Shown: in pieces, positions 15,487 to 23,502 of the stretch
Position numbering within the stretch: position 1 is the first letter of the stretch
Layout: every line of letters begins with the position of its first letter
From: ANME-2 cluster archaeon
GTDB lineage: Archaea > Halobacteriota > Methanosarcinia > Methanosarcinales > Methanocomedenaceae
Assembly (NCBI GenBank): GCA_023544605.1
Contig: JAMJFQ010000013.1
Span: forward strand, 1 to 25,863
DNA length: 25,863 nt
Direction of reading: 5' to 3'
Notes under the pieces: model-generated
The model's input: only the letters and a program-made list of their open reading frames with translations
Told to the model about the DNA's origin: nothing
Database searches by the model: none
Program-made: the position numbers and the translations under genes

Positions 15487-15607
15487 TGTATATAATCTAT
15501 AAGATTATGTACACAAGTTAATCCGACCGAAGGGAGGATTTTCTTGTTGTATATAATCTATAAGATTATGTACACAAGTTAATCCGACCGAAGGGAGGAT
15601 TTTCTTG
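15486..15607. repeat. Perfect 61-bp tandem direct repeat, two copies
   Basis: 15486-15546 and 15547-15607 are identical with no gap. Each unit holds a palindrome, ATAATCT-ATA-AGATTAT, extended by GTA/TAC on the flanks with one mismatch, and a second possible stem AATCC/GGATT around GACCGAAGGGA. The ogt start codon shares its first base with copy 1, so both palindromes lie upstream of ogt. Two adjacent identical copies point to a recent duplication. Confidence 0.95.
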
Positions 15608-15707
15608 TAAACTGTATCGACCTGACGTTCCCCCGATCCTCCTCCACAGCCACCCACATACCTATCGGTTTTGCATAAAAATAATCTACGGACACTCGGG
15701 GGGTATC

Positions 15708-16385
15708 CTATAGTATGTACCAGTCAGCATCCTTGACTATCGATTCACCTTGTGTAATCCTGTATAAAGGTTCCTGGCCCACTATACGGCATATCGCCTC
15801 ATCAAAATCCTTAAGATATTGTTCCATATGCAGACTTCCGTGCCCGAATTTCAAACCAGGATCGAACATCTTTTCCATACTCTTTTGTGTGGGCACAATA
15901 TCCACTTCCACCCCGCAAAGTTCTACAGCTTTCTCCATAGCGGCTCTGAAATCTCCGATACAGTATGCTATTCTGTGCTTATAATGACCTTTTGTCTTCA
16001 GGAGATAACGTGCCAGACGCTTACTTTCAAGCTGGTGGAATTCCCGTTTAACACGTGGCACATTGCACTGACCCAACATGAACTTGTAGTCCATGAAAGG
16101 ATATTCGGTGTCCAGTTCCCTGGGTGTTATGCCGCAGGTACCAAATACTACGACATGGACCTGGTCCTCATTAAGATGGTTGAAAATGATTGTATCGAAG
16201 ATCTTGTGTGATGGGCTTTCATGATATGGTTTTGCCCTTGAACACGGTACGAAAATGCAAATGTCCCGTTTGGGCGGCTCGTACCGGGTTAATACCCATT
16301 CAGCAGCCCGTATCATATCGGGGTGTTTTATTACCTGCTCACCTATAAGTGGCTCTTTGGACCTTTGGGTTTCAGGTATGATCAC
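15708..16385 (-). CDS. ArcS-like protein (DUF5591), stand-alone archaeosine synthase core
   Basis: The ArcS family catalyses a late step of archaeosine formation at position 15 of archaeal tRNA, acting on preQ0-modified tRNA. The family signature PC-x3-KPY-x2-S-x2-H is complete at residues 47-60 (PCSRAKPYHESPSH). The protein is 225 residues; full-length ArcS is usually more than twice this size with a TGT-like N-terminal region and a C-terminal PUA domain. Neither is present here, so this is the catalytic core alone or part of a split system. YCIGDFRAAMEKAVEL and KFGHGSLHMEQYLKDF follow. The start overlaps the usp gene by 4 bp (ATGA). Confidence 0.8.
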   Translation of the reverse strand: MIIPETQRSKEPLIGEQVIKHPDMIRAAEWVLTRYEPPKRDICIFVPCSRAKPYHESPSHKIFDTIIFNHLNEDQVHVVVFGTCGITPRELDTEYPFMDYKFMLGQCNVPRVKREFHQLESKRLARYLLKTKGHYKHRIAYCIGDFRAAMEKAVELCGVEVDIVPTQKSMEKMFDPGLKFGHGSLHMEQYLKDFDEAICRIVGQEPLYRITQGESIVKDADWYIL

Positions 16386-16912
16386 TTATTCACCACAAGT
16401 ACCGGTATGGGCGAGAGCTTGACCAGTTCATCTGTTATACTTCCTTCTGTGAGTTTCTGCAGCCCGCTCCGCTTGTGGGACGACAACACTATCAGGTCAG
16501 GCCTCTCCTCTTTTATCATGTCCATCAGTATATTCAGGATAGATTTCTTTGAAATTTCTCCCGTTTTAATCACGCTTCTTACATTGAGGTCACGCTTCTT
16601 GATAGTATTCAGCGTTATATCGTGATATGTCTCCATCAATATGGATGCAGGCATATCCTTTAATCTCTCCTTCATGCCGGGACTTATCTCCTCAAGTCTT
16701 GTCTTAAAAAGACCTGCTGCTTTTTTGCCTTTGGGTACTACCGACACTACAATTATCTCGGCCTTGAAAGCATTGGCCAGGCTTACGGCATATTTCAAGC
16801 CACGTTCAGCTTTCTTTGAGCCATCAAGGGGAATCATTATTTTGGTGAACTTTTGAAGTTCCTGGTCTGTCAATGAATAAACACCTGCTGTCTGGATATA
16901 ACATTTGAGCAA
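16382..16912 (-). CDS. Universal stress protein (UspA family)
   Basis: A single Usp domain: KIMIPLDGSKKAERGLKYAV near the start, then PDLIVLSSHKRSGLQKLTEGS and a final IPVLVVNK strand. In ATP-binding members the motif is G-x2-G-x9-G[ST]. Here the first two glycines are Ser and Lys (S-SH-K-x9-GS), so nucleotide binding may be weakened. The ATG at 16910-16912 adds about 25 residues before the usual start. A TTG at 16871-16873, with AGGTG about 8 nt upstream, would give a more standard protein. It leads into the ArcS-like gene with a 4-bp overlap. Confidence 0.88.
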   Translation of the reverse strand: MLKCYIQTAGVYSLTDQELQKFTKIMIPLDGSKKAERGLKYAVSLANAFKAEIIVVSVVPKGKKAAGLFKTRLEEISPGMKERLKDMPASILMETYHDITLNTIKKRDLNVRSVIKTGEISKKSILNILMDMIKEERPDLIVLSSHKRSGLQKLTEGSITDELVKLSPIPVLVVNK

Positions 16913-16990
16913 TTTAATTTATTGATGTTGTACAACTTCTATCCCCAAAAAGCTAACTGACCAGGGTTAAGTAAATGGTATATTCAGTCC

Positions 16991-18274
16991 TCATCTGGAC
17001 GGGAATGCCCTGGGATCAGAGGACCGTACCAGCGGCAGGGAAATATGACGCCTGGCGCAGGGAGGCACTTCATATATGCCGGGTGTAATGCTTCTCCTGA
17101 CAGGATTACGGCTCACTTCACGGTCTGATGTACCACAGCGCCTGCACCTGAAACCCTGGCTGTGTCCTGCAGATTTCATGCGCCTGCCACAGGAGGGACA
17201 CAACGGATTTTGTACTATATCTTGATTGGAAAGTTCAATGATATCGATCTTTTCCAGATTCAAGGTCCCATTCTGAACACTACCGTACACTTTTACTCTA
17301 TCCCCGGGCATCAACTGCCTGACCACCTGCCTGAAATCCTTGGTAGGTTCAAAAGCCGAACATTCTATAGTGCCTGCTTTTTCAGCAAGGGTAAAGAACG
17401 TATGTCCACCTTCAATTGTCCTGGGATGCTCCAGTACCACACCTGTGAGGTAATATGAGCGGTGCTCAATAATATCGCAGATGTGCCCATCAAGAAGGTG
17501 CAGGTCAGTCCCCTGGTTGGTCATGTACAGGATCGTCCGGCCGATCTTTTCAGATTCTATCATATTGAATGCTTGCTGGATGGACTGGGTGTTGTCACCC
17601 CGAATACCGAACAGCACAGGGTCCGGCGAATGAGGTGCGAACACTACGGTATTGTTGGCTATATCCACTGTATCCCAGGTGTTTGGGTATGTTATCTTGT
17701 CTGCCTTGAACACGGAATCATGGTCGATAACCCGAGACGTGCCGAAATTTTCTGGCTTACGGTAAGCTATCATCTCATACGTATGGTCAGGCAGGCCGCA
17801 TATGGCGGCGCCTGAGGCAGCAAGAGCGCCGATGAGACCACGCCCATTCTTGAATCCCTGGTGAGCCAGGTCGAACCTATCGATAATAATACGGGCATCC
17901 TCAATTGTTAGCACATCTCGTATTGCCCGCCACATGAATGCTTCCAGTACGTGCTTGAACTCTCTATCCTGCATAACCTCATCCGACAAAAAAACGATGC
18001 CGGGGTTGGTATTTTCGTACTTTACATCAGCCATCTCATCCACCAGCGAGACAGCTGTATCCATTATACGCTGCTGTGAACCCGGGTTGGCATCGATCTT
18101 AAGGGAAAGTGCCGCATTTCCCCGTGTCTTGTATTTGATATTGGGATTCAGACGGATAAGATAGGGCATTCCTTTAATGGTGCCCATACCCCTGAGTTGT
18201 TCAATAAGTACGGCTGTGAGGTAGGTGGTACACATCCCATCAACAGAGTCCGTATCATCAATTCCAATGATCAT
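16991..18274 (-). CDS. tiaS: tRNA(Ile2) 2-agmatinylcytidine synthetase TiaS
   Basis: TiaS attaches agmatine to C34 of the CAU-anticodon tRNA-Ile so that it reads AUA rather than AUG. It is essential in archaea. The N-terminus IIGIDDTDSVDGMCTTYL is the diagnostic kinase-like start; an OB-fold segment lies near residues 275-350 (YLTGVVLEHPRTIEGG...RVKVYGSV). A zinc ribbon with Cys at 359, 362, 377 and 380 follows. 427 residues is the family length. The start overlaps the dapF stop by 4 bp (ATGA). The pair appears to be one transcript. Confidence 0.96.
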   Translation of the reverse strand: MIIGIDDTDSVDGMCTTYLTAVLIEQLRGMGTIKGMPYLIRLNPNIKYKTRGNAALSLKIDANPGSQQRIMDTAVSLVDEMADVKYENTNPGIVFLSDEVMQDREFKHVLEAFMWRAIRDVLTIEDARIIIDRFDLAHQGFKNGRGLIGALAASGAAICGLPDHTYEMIAYRKPENFGTSRVIDHDSVFKADKITYPNTWDTVDIANNTVVFAPHSPDPVLFGIRGDNTQSIQQAFNMIESEKIGRTILYMTNQGTDLHLLDGHICDIIEHRSYYLTGVVLEHPRTIEGGHTFFTLAEKAGTIECSAFEPTKDFRQVVRQLMPGDRVKVYGSVQNGTLNLEKIDIIELSNQDIVQNPLCPSCGRRMKSAGHSQGFRCRRCGTSDREVSRNPVRRSITPGIYEVPPCARRHISLPLVRSSDPRAFPSR

Positions 18275-19092
18275 AGAAGTTTTCCACTAAACACGGTTTT
18301 GGCCGTGCCCTCCATGAAAGCATAACCTCCTTCCAGTGTAATAATAAGTATTCCTCCCAGGGTATTGACCGTTACCTCGCTGCCGGTCAGGCCCAGATAG
18401 TGGGCTATCACGACTGCGGCAACTGAACCTGTGCCGCAGCTTAGTGTTTCACCTTCCACGCCCCTCTCATAGGTGCGAAGGTTAATATGACCTTTATCGG
18501 TAACACTGACGAAATTTACGTTTGTGCCTTTCGGGAAAATGTTGTGGTATCGTATAGGGGGTGCCATTACATCTATGTCAACGTCCTCCAGGTCGTCCAC
18601 AAATATGACTGCATGGGGTACGCCTGTATTGACAACCGACACCTGCACACCTTCAAGCATCTCGTTCATGAGCTCGCCTTCGCCTGTGGCAGGTATGTCT
18701 TTGCATTCAAACAGGGGTTTCCCCATATTCACCTTTACCTGTGCATCATTATCCTCATTCTTCACATCCACAGGCAGTATACCGGCCATTGTCTCCACCG
18801 CTGCAGTACCGGGTGATAAATAGCCTGTATCCAGGGCGTATTTGACAAGGCACCTGATGCCGTTGCCGCACATCTCAGCTTCAGAGCGGTCAGGCTGGAA
18901 AAGCCGCATTTTTATATCGGCCTGATCTGATCTTGACAGGAACAGTACTCCGTCTCCTCCTATACCGAACCGCCGGTCACAGTATTTTTGGGCAAAGTCG
19001 GCTTTTGTGTCATCGGGAACTACTGGGCCGTTGTATTCATCGATAACAATGAAGTCGTTGCCGTTCCCATGGAGCTTGGTGAATGGTATCAT
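18271..19092 (-). CDS. dapF: Diaminopimelate epimerase
   Basis: Converts LL- to meso-diaminopimelate in lysine biosynthesis. The two catalytic cysteines are in EMCGNGIRCL (Cys75) and SCGTGSVAA (about Cys219). KLHGNGNDFIVID marks the N-terminus. 273 residues match the family. The correct start is the ATG at 19090-19092; the open frame continues upstream through the tRNA gene to 19245 only by chance. No Shine-Dalgarno is present, and the TATA box 28 bp upstream means the mRNA would begin at or next to the ATG. Confidence 0.96.
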   Translation of the reverse strand: MIPFTKLHGNGNDFIVIDEYNGPVVPDDTKADFAQKYCDRRFGIGGDGVLFLSRSDQADIKMRLFQPDRSEAEMCGNGIRCLVKYALDTGYLSPGTAAVETMAGILPVDVKNEDNDAQVKVNMGKPLFECKDIPATGEGELMNEMLEGVQVSVVNTGVPHAVIFVDDLEDVDIDVMAPPIRYHNIFPKGTNVNFVSVTDKGHINLRTYERGVEGETLSCGTGSVAAVVIAHYLGLTGSEVTVNTLGGILIITLEGGYAFMEGTAKTVFSGKLL

Positions 19093-19117
19093 TAGGGCAG
19101 AAATCGGCTGGTCTTGG

Positions 19118-19123
19118 TATAAA
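19118..19123 (-). promoter_or_regulatory. TATA box of dapF, leaderless arrangement
   Basis: The minus strand reads CGAAACCTTTATACC. The centre of TTTATA is about 28 bp from the A of the dapF ATG, the distance expected between TATA and the first transcribed base. Confidence 0.5.
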
Positions 19124-19177
19124 GGTTTCGAATGAACACCATTAATATATATGATTTTAGAATGAAAAATAGTCCAA

Positions 19178-19282
19178 TGGACCGGTCGGGATTTGAACCC
19201 GAGGCCTCTACCATTCAGGTTGGACAGCCTGTACAGCCAATCCAAATGCCAAGGTAGCGATCTACCCCTGATCTACCGGCCC
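19178..19282 (-). tRNA. tRNA-Ala(GGC) with a 33-nt intron
   Basis: On the minus strand the gene runs from 19282 to 19178. Acceptor arm GGGCCGG pairs with CCGGTCC, including the G3-U70 pair that identifies tRNA-Ala. D stem GATC/GATC, anticodon stem CTACC/GGTAG, loop TTGGCAT with anticodon GGC, T arm TCGGG-TTCAAAT-CCCGA, discriminator A. The spliced tRNA is 72 nt. The intron, 19214-19246, interrupts the loop at the canonical 37/38 position; because of flanking A and T bases the cut can slide by one base either way without changing the product. Its middle can fold on GG-A-TTGG/CCAACC. CCA is not encoded. Confidence 0.95.
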
Positions 19283-19435
19283 ACATTGGGCTGCTCTGGA
19301 ATATAGCCTATCTGAAATAAACCTTTTGTTTCATCGGGTGTTGGGTATGGGATTTGCATAAATAATTGTAATAATTTCAGGGAAATGTTGGAAATGAAAC
19401 AGTAAAATGAAGACTCAATGGCAAAAAACCATATA

Positions 19436-19474
19436 CTTAAATAAGTAGGAAATAATCAATTTAGTAGGAAATAA
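19436..19474 (+). promoter_or_regulatory. Promoter and repeated operator of the VapBC-type pair
   Basis: CTTAAATA (19436-19443) is a TATA-like box. Directly after it are two copies of AGTAGGAAATAA, at 19444-19455 and 19463-19474, 19 bp apart, around the expected start of transcription. Antitoxins of this class usually bind such repeats to repress their own operon. Confidence 0.45.
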
Positions 19475-19484
19475 GTTGATTTGT

Positions 19485-19736
19485 ATGATGCAGAGAGTGA
19501 AAATTAGAAAAAAAGGACAGATTACTATTCCAAGCCGGTTAAGGAGACAATCGAACCTTGAAGAGGGAAGCGAAGTGTTAATTGAAACACGGGATAATGA
19601 AATCATTATACACACCCTTGTCCCTGAACCTATAAAAGAAGGGTTTGGTTTATTTGGAAAAGAAACGCTGGACAGCCAGGAATTAAAGACATTTACAGAA
19701 AAATCTCGAATAAAGTCCAATATCAATGATAAATAA
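19485..19736 (+). CDS. vapB: AbrB/MazE-type antitoxin (VapB-like)
   Basis: Short DNA-binding antitoxin. VKIRKKGQITIPSRLRRQSN followed by EEGSEVLIETRDNEIIIH is the swapped-hairpin AbrB fold. The C-terminal 35 residues, with EPIKEGFGLFGKETL, would fold onto the toxin. Possible starts are ATG at 19485 or 19488, or a TTG at 19476 that has AGGA 6 nt upstream; the domain is complete from each. It overlaps the toxin gene by 11 bp. Confidence 0.88.
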   Translation: MMQRVKIRKKGQITIPSRLRRQSNLEEGSEVLIETRDNEIIIHTLVPEPIKEGFGLFGKETLDSQELKTFTEKSRIKSNINDK

Positions 19737-20220
19737 TCTCTCTGAATTTCAAAATAACAATATTTTCATCGATGCCAACGTATTCATATATTTCTTTCGA
19801 TTACATCCAGAGTACAGTCAAGCTTGCCAACAGTTCTTTTCCAACCTTCAAAATAAGAAGTTCAAAGGATTTACAAACACTTTTGTGATAGAAGAAGTTT
19901 TATATATTTTATTAATACGGTCCATAGCAGATGATTTTAACAATCATCCAATCGAAGTAATTCGAGACAATCCACAAGTCGTGAGAAAATATACGGATAA
20001 ACTTCATAAGGCCATTACGATCATATTCAGTATGGGAAATCTCTCTGTTCTTGATACACCAGTTGAATTGTTTTTTTCCATGGTTGAAAAGATGGAACAC
20101 GGTCTGCTGACACGGGATGCACTATACCTGGCAGTCATGGACCAGAATAATATACAAAATATTGCAAGTTTTGATTCAGACTTTGACCGCGTTGACCAAA
20201 TTATGAGATGGGGAATTTAA
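19726..20220 (+). CDS. vapC: PIN-domain ribonuclease toxin (VapC-like)
   Basis: 164 residues of a PIN nuclease. The acidic site is Asp16 (FIDANVFIY), Glu56 (FVIEEVLYI), Asp131 (LLTRDALYLAVM) and Asp150 or Asp154 (SFDSDFDRV). All four positions are filled, so it should be active. Such toxins cut tRNA or rRNA; the target is not predictable. It begins inside the antitoxin gene (11-bp overlap). The end overlaps the convergent MarR-like gene by 4 bp. Confidence 0.92.
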   Translation: MINNLSEFQNNNIFIDANVFIYFFRLHPEYSQACQQFFSNLQNKKFKGFTNTFVIEEVLYILLIRSIADDFNNHPIEVIRDNPQVVRKYTDKLHKAITIIFSMGNLSVLDTPVELFFSMVEKMEHGLLTRDALYLAVMDQNNIQNIASFDSDFDRVDQIMRWGI

Positions 20221-20804
20221 CTCCTCAATCTCTCCCGCTCTCCAAAAACCTTCTCGATCTCCCCATCCAGCACTCCTGCCCTCTTCACATCGCTCTTCCC
20301 ACCCGTTTCCATGATCTTGCGCAGCTCCCGCCTATACGGACCCATCCGCCGTCCTATGCGTACATAGTCCTTCTGCAAGATGCTCTTTTTCCCATCAAGT
20401 TCTTCCTTTGATATCAATTCGATCTGGGCCTTTATCGTTTCCAGTTTCTGATAAAACTCACCGGCTGGCCTTTTTGGGACATTCTTATTCTTCCTGACCA
20501 CAGCGCCCTTTTTCCTTGTGGTCTTCTTACCGTCCAGCACATCCGCCAACTCCGCCACCAGCGCCGCCGCAGCCTCACCCCTTGAGGTAAGCACCACCTG
20601 CTTCACCCGGTTGTCTTTGCCGTCCTGCTCGAACTTTACCAGTCCCATCTCTTCCAGCTTGCCCAGTATATTTGTCGTATGCGCAAAAGTAGACTCTATC
20701 TCCCTGGATATCACTGATGCATACGTACCGCCTTCCCTGCTTATGGCAAGCAGGACCCGGGCTGGCTTTTGCTGCAGTATCAACTTAACGGCATCGCTGC
20801 CCAT
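20217..20804 (-). CDS. MarR-like winged-helix regulator with charged C-terminal extension
   Basis: 195 residues. The N-terminal 85 form a winged helix: LILQQKPARVLLAISREGGT, then YASVISREIESTFAHTTNIL, then KLEEMGLVKFEQDGKDNRVK as wing. A Lys/Arg-rich linker (KKTTRKKGAVVRKNKN) leads to a helical region with EELDGKKSILQKDYVRIGRR. AGGGGAT precedes the ATG. It lies 9 bp after proC in the same direction, so perhaps the last gene of that group. The targets and ligand are not visible. Confidence 0.8.
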   Translation of the reverse strand: MGSDAVKLILQQKPARVLLAISREGGTYASVISREIESTFAHTTNILGKLEEMGLVKFEQDGKDNRVKQVVLTSRGEAAAALVAELADVLDGKKTTRKKGAVVRKNKNVPKRPAGEFYQKLETIKAQIELISKEELDGKKSILQKDYVRIGRRMGPYRRELRKIMETGGKSDVKRAGVLDGEIEKVFGERERLRS

Positions 20805-20813
20805 ACAAATCCC

Positions 20814-21623
20814 CTATTCGCCCAGTTCCCTGGACCGCTCAGATGCTGCAATCACCGCACTCATTACAGCAGCCCGGACCTTCCGTTTCTCCAGTGCCTC
20901 AATACCCCGGATGGTAGTACCGCCTGGTGAGGTCACCATATCCTTCAGTTCACCAGGATGCTGCCCCGACTCCAGTACCATCTTGGCTGCTCCCAGCACG
21001 GTCTGGGCCGCCAGGGTCTGGGCCGTTACCCTGTCCAGACCCTGGTGCACGCCGCCATCTGCCAGCGCCTCGATCATCATGAAAACAAACGCAGGTCCGC
21101 TGCCTGAAAGCCCAGTCACCGCATCCATAAGGTGTTCGTCCACCACCACGGTCCGGCCCACTGCATCCAATATCTTCCGGGCGGTCTCCACATCGGCACT
21201 GGTAGCCGCATCTCCCGGACAAATAGCCGAAGCGGCCTCCCCTACTGTAGCGCAAATATTGGGCATGACCCTTATCACACGGGTTCCACCTGGCAGTTCA
21301 TCGGCAAGGCTGTCAATGTTCACGCCAGCAGCAATGGATATGAACAGGTGCTTCTTTATTGTCGAATCCTTGATACCCTGCAGCACGTAACGGATGATCT
21401 GGGGCTTCACTGCAAGGATGACCACATCTGCTTTCTCAATAGTATGCCTGTTATCGCACGAGACAACAATACCCAGTTCCTCCCCCAGCATGCCCAGTTT
21501 CTGCTCATCTATATCACTGGCACATATCCTGCCAGGTTCCACCAGTCCCGCACCGATCATGCCACGTATCAATGCCTCGCCCATCTTTCCTGTTCCTATA
21601 AATCCTATAGTCAAGTCCTTCAT
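20814..21623 (-). CDS. proC: Pyrroline-5-carboxylate reductase
   Basis: Last step of proline synthesis, NAD(P)H-dependent. TIGFIGTGKMGEALIRGM gives the dinucleotide fold with GxGxMG; the C-terminus has the ProC signature TSPGGTTIRGIEALE and GLSGSGPAFVFMMIEALADG. 269 residues. I prefer the ATG at 21621-21623, 9 nt after AGGGATG; an ATG at 21630-21632 would add MIL and sit too close to that site. 16 bp after the AOR stop. Confidence 0.96.
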   Translation of the reverse strand: MKDLTIGFIGTGKMGEALIRGMIGAGLVEPGRICASDIDEQKLGMLGEELGIVVSCDNRHTIEKADVVILAVKPQIIRYVLQGIKDSTIKKHLFISIAAGVNIDSLADELPGGTRVIRVMPNICATVGEAASAICPGDAATSADVETARKILDAVGRTVVVDEHLMDAVTGLSGSGPAFVFMMIEALADGGVHQGLDRVTAQTLAAQTVLGAAKMVLESGQHPGELKDMVTSPGGTTIRGIEALEKRKVRAAVMSAVIAASERSRELGE

Positions 21624-21639
21624 CAGAATCATCCCTGTT

Positions 21640-23502
21640 TTACACCGCTTTCCTCTTTGGTTTCATGTATTCTATGGCCTCCTCAAGAGCGCTGGTTTTC
21701 AGGGTCTCATCAGTGGGTATACCATCCTGGTCCCAGCCCCTGCGCTGGTAATATATATCCAGTATCTCCTTGAACTCATCCCTGCTCAATACCTTCCCAG
21801 CATGGGGACCGGTCTTGATGGGGTCGTTGAACACCCTCTCAGGCGGCCTGTCATCATCCCTGACCAGTCCCAACCTGATATTGATAGCACGGGTCAGGTT
21901 GTACACGTCATTACTCAGCTTTAGCAGTTCTTCCAATGTAAATTCAATACCAACCGTCGCACTAAAGAACTCAGCGTAAGTATTTTCATCGAACCCGAGT
22001 TCGATCCATGGCAGCCTGCACACTCCCAGCATATCGAACAGGGGCCGTACTGTCTGGTGATATATGACCAGGTCTGCCTTGTCGTTCAGGTCCCAGTTGG
22101 CCCCCATCTCCAGTTCCTTGGCAATAGGCCAGGCCCGTGCATGGTGGGCTCCTATATCTGAGGTTGCATACCCCAGCGCCATGGTCATTGCGACCCTGGC
22201 ATCATAGGCAGACTGGTCCAGTCCCTTCACATGGTTGACCAGGGGTGCCAGTTGAGGCCAGCGCTTAATCACTCCATAAGCTCCCTCTGCCAGAGTATCA
22301 CCAACGCCTTCCCTGAAGGCTATCTTGCGTATCATTTCCATGATACTCTCATCATCGCCCCAGTTCAGGGCCATGCCATCCAGTTCTCCCAGCGTGACCA
22401 GGTCCTTCTCATAAGCCTCTATCATTACACTGATGAGGCTGCCTGCTGTAATAGTATCAATACCGTACTCATCGCACAGGTAATTGGCCCGCAGTATCGC
22501 ACTAAAGTCACTGATACCAACGTTTGAGCCAAACATGGCAGCAGTCTCGTATTCAGGGCCCTCGATGACCGTGCCCGCATATTTGCCGTCCTTTACCAGG
22601 TTAACATTGCCGCACGCCATTGGACAACTGAAACAGGCCGTATCACCGATCTTATATTCCAGTTCCATGACATCGCCGTTGATCATATCGGCTTCCTCGA
22701 AATGAGTGTCCTTGAAATTATGGGTCGGTATGATGCCTGCAGTATTGGCATAATCAATAACGCTCATGAGTCCCTGACGCTGCCAGAACTCGAACAGGTT
22801 GTGCTGGGATAGCTTTCTATATGCCTTATCGCTGGCCCGGGTCAACCGGGGCAGGTCTGCTACAGGCAGGTCCTTTGTGCCCCGAATAGCAATGGCCTTG
22901 AGATTCTTGGACCCCAGTACGGCTCCCATTCCCGTGCGCCCGGCATTGCGGCCCCAATCAGCGGTGATACATGCCATCCTGACCAGTTTCTCGCCTGCAG
23001 GACCAATGGACGCCACCTTCACGGTCTCGTCACCAATATCCTCGCGCAGCAGGTGCTCGGTCTCTATGCTGCCCATGTCTGAATATTTTCCAGCGCTCTT
23101 CAACTGGATATCATCATCATCTATCCACAGGTAGGACAGTTCGGGTGCTTTACCTTTGATAACTACTGCATCGAACCCTGCCTGGCGCAGTTCCACGCCG
23201 AACATACCGCCGATATTGCTGTCACCGTATATGCCAGTGATCGGACTGATGGAACAAAAGGATGTCTTGCCTGCCGAGGGGAGGTATAACCCTGACAGGG
23301 GTCCGGGCGCTATTACTATAATGTTCTCGGGGCTCAGGGGGTCTGTATCTTCTTTCATGTTTTCCCATACCAGACGGGCACCCCAGCCTCTGCCACCGAT
23401 GTATTTCAGGGCGAACTCCTCATCTACTTCTTCCACATGGGTCTTGCACTCACTCAGGTCAACATGCAGGACCTTCATGAAATATCCGCCTTTAATGCTC
23501 AT
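21640..23502 (-). CDS. aor: Aldehyde ferredoxin oxidoreductase (tungsten-type), catalytic subunit
   Basis: Oxidises aldehydes to acids with ferredoxin as acceptor (reversible), using a tungsten bis-pterin and one [4Fe-4S]. 620 residues. The cluster ligands are Cys290, Cys293 and Cys297 (CFSCPMAC) and Cys495 (LFDMLGVCRLP). The pterin motifs are present: DIGAHHARAW with Asp449 and D490-x2-GVC. GGRGWGARLVWE and GRNAGRTGMGAVLGSKNLKA are other family hallmarks. The ATG at 23500-23502 overlaps the stop of the ferredoxin subunit (ATGA) and has GGGGTGA 6 nt upstream. The exact aldehyde cannot be told from sequence. Confidence 0.96.
   Translation of the reverse strand: MSIKGGYFMKVLHVDLSECKTHVEEVDEEFALKYIGGRGWGARLVWENMKEDTDPLSPENIIVIAPGPLSGLYLPSAGKTSFCSISPITGIYGDSNIGGMFGVELRQAGFDAVVIKGKAPELSYLWIDDDDIQLKSAGKYSDMGSIETEHLLREDIGDETVKVASIGPAGEKLVRMACITADWGRNAGRTGMGAVLGSKNLKAIAIRGTKDLPVADLPRLTRASDKAYRKLSQHNLFEFWQRQGLMSVIDYANTAGIIPTHNFKDTHFEEADMINGDVMELEYKIGDTACFSCPMACGNVNLVKDGKYAGTVIEGPEYETAAMFGSNVGISDFSAILRANYLCDEYGIDTITAGSLISVMIEAYEKDLVTLGELDGMALNWGDDESIMEMIRKIAFREGVGDTLAEGAYGVIKRWPQLAPLVNHVKGLDQSAYDARVAMTMALGYATSDIGAHHARAWPIAKELEMGANWDLNDKADLVIYHQTVRPLFDMLGVCRLPWIELGFDENTYAEFFSATVGIEFTLEELLKLSNDVYNLTRAINIRLGLVRDDDRPPERVFNDPIKTGPHAGKVLSRDEFKEILDIYYQRRGWDQDGIPTDETLKTSALEEAIEYMKPKRKAV

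Noticed and set aside
15486..15607. A CRISPR-like repeat
   Set aside because: Two copies touch with no spacer and there are no cas genes; it is a tandem duplication.
19093..19245. A longer dapF start reaching into the tRNA gene
   Set aside because: The extra 51 residues are a translation of the tRNA and its flank, and the known N-terminus begins at 19092.
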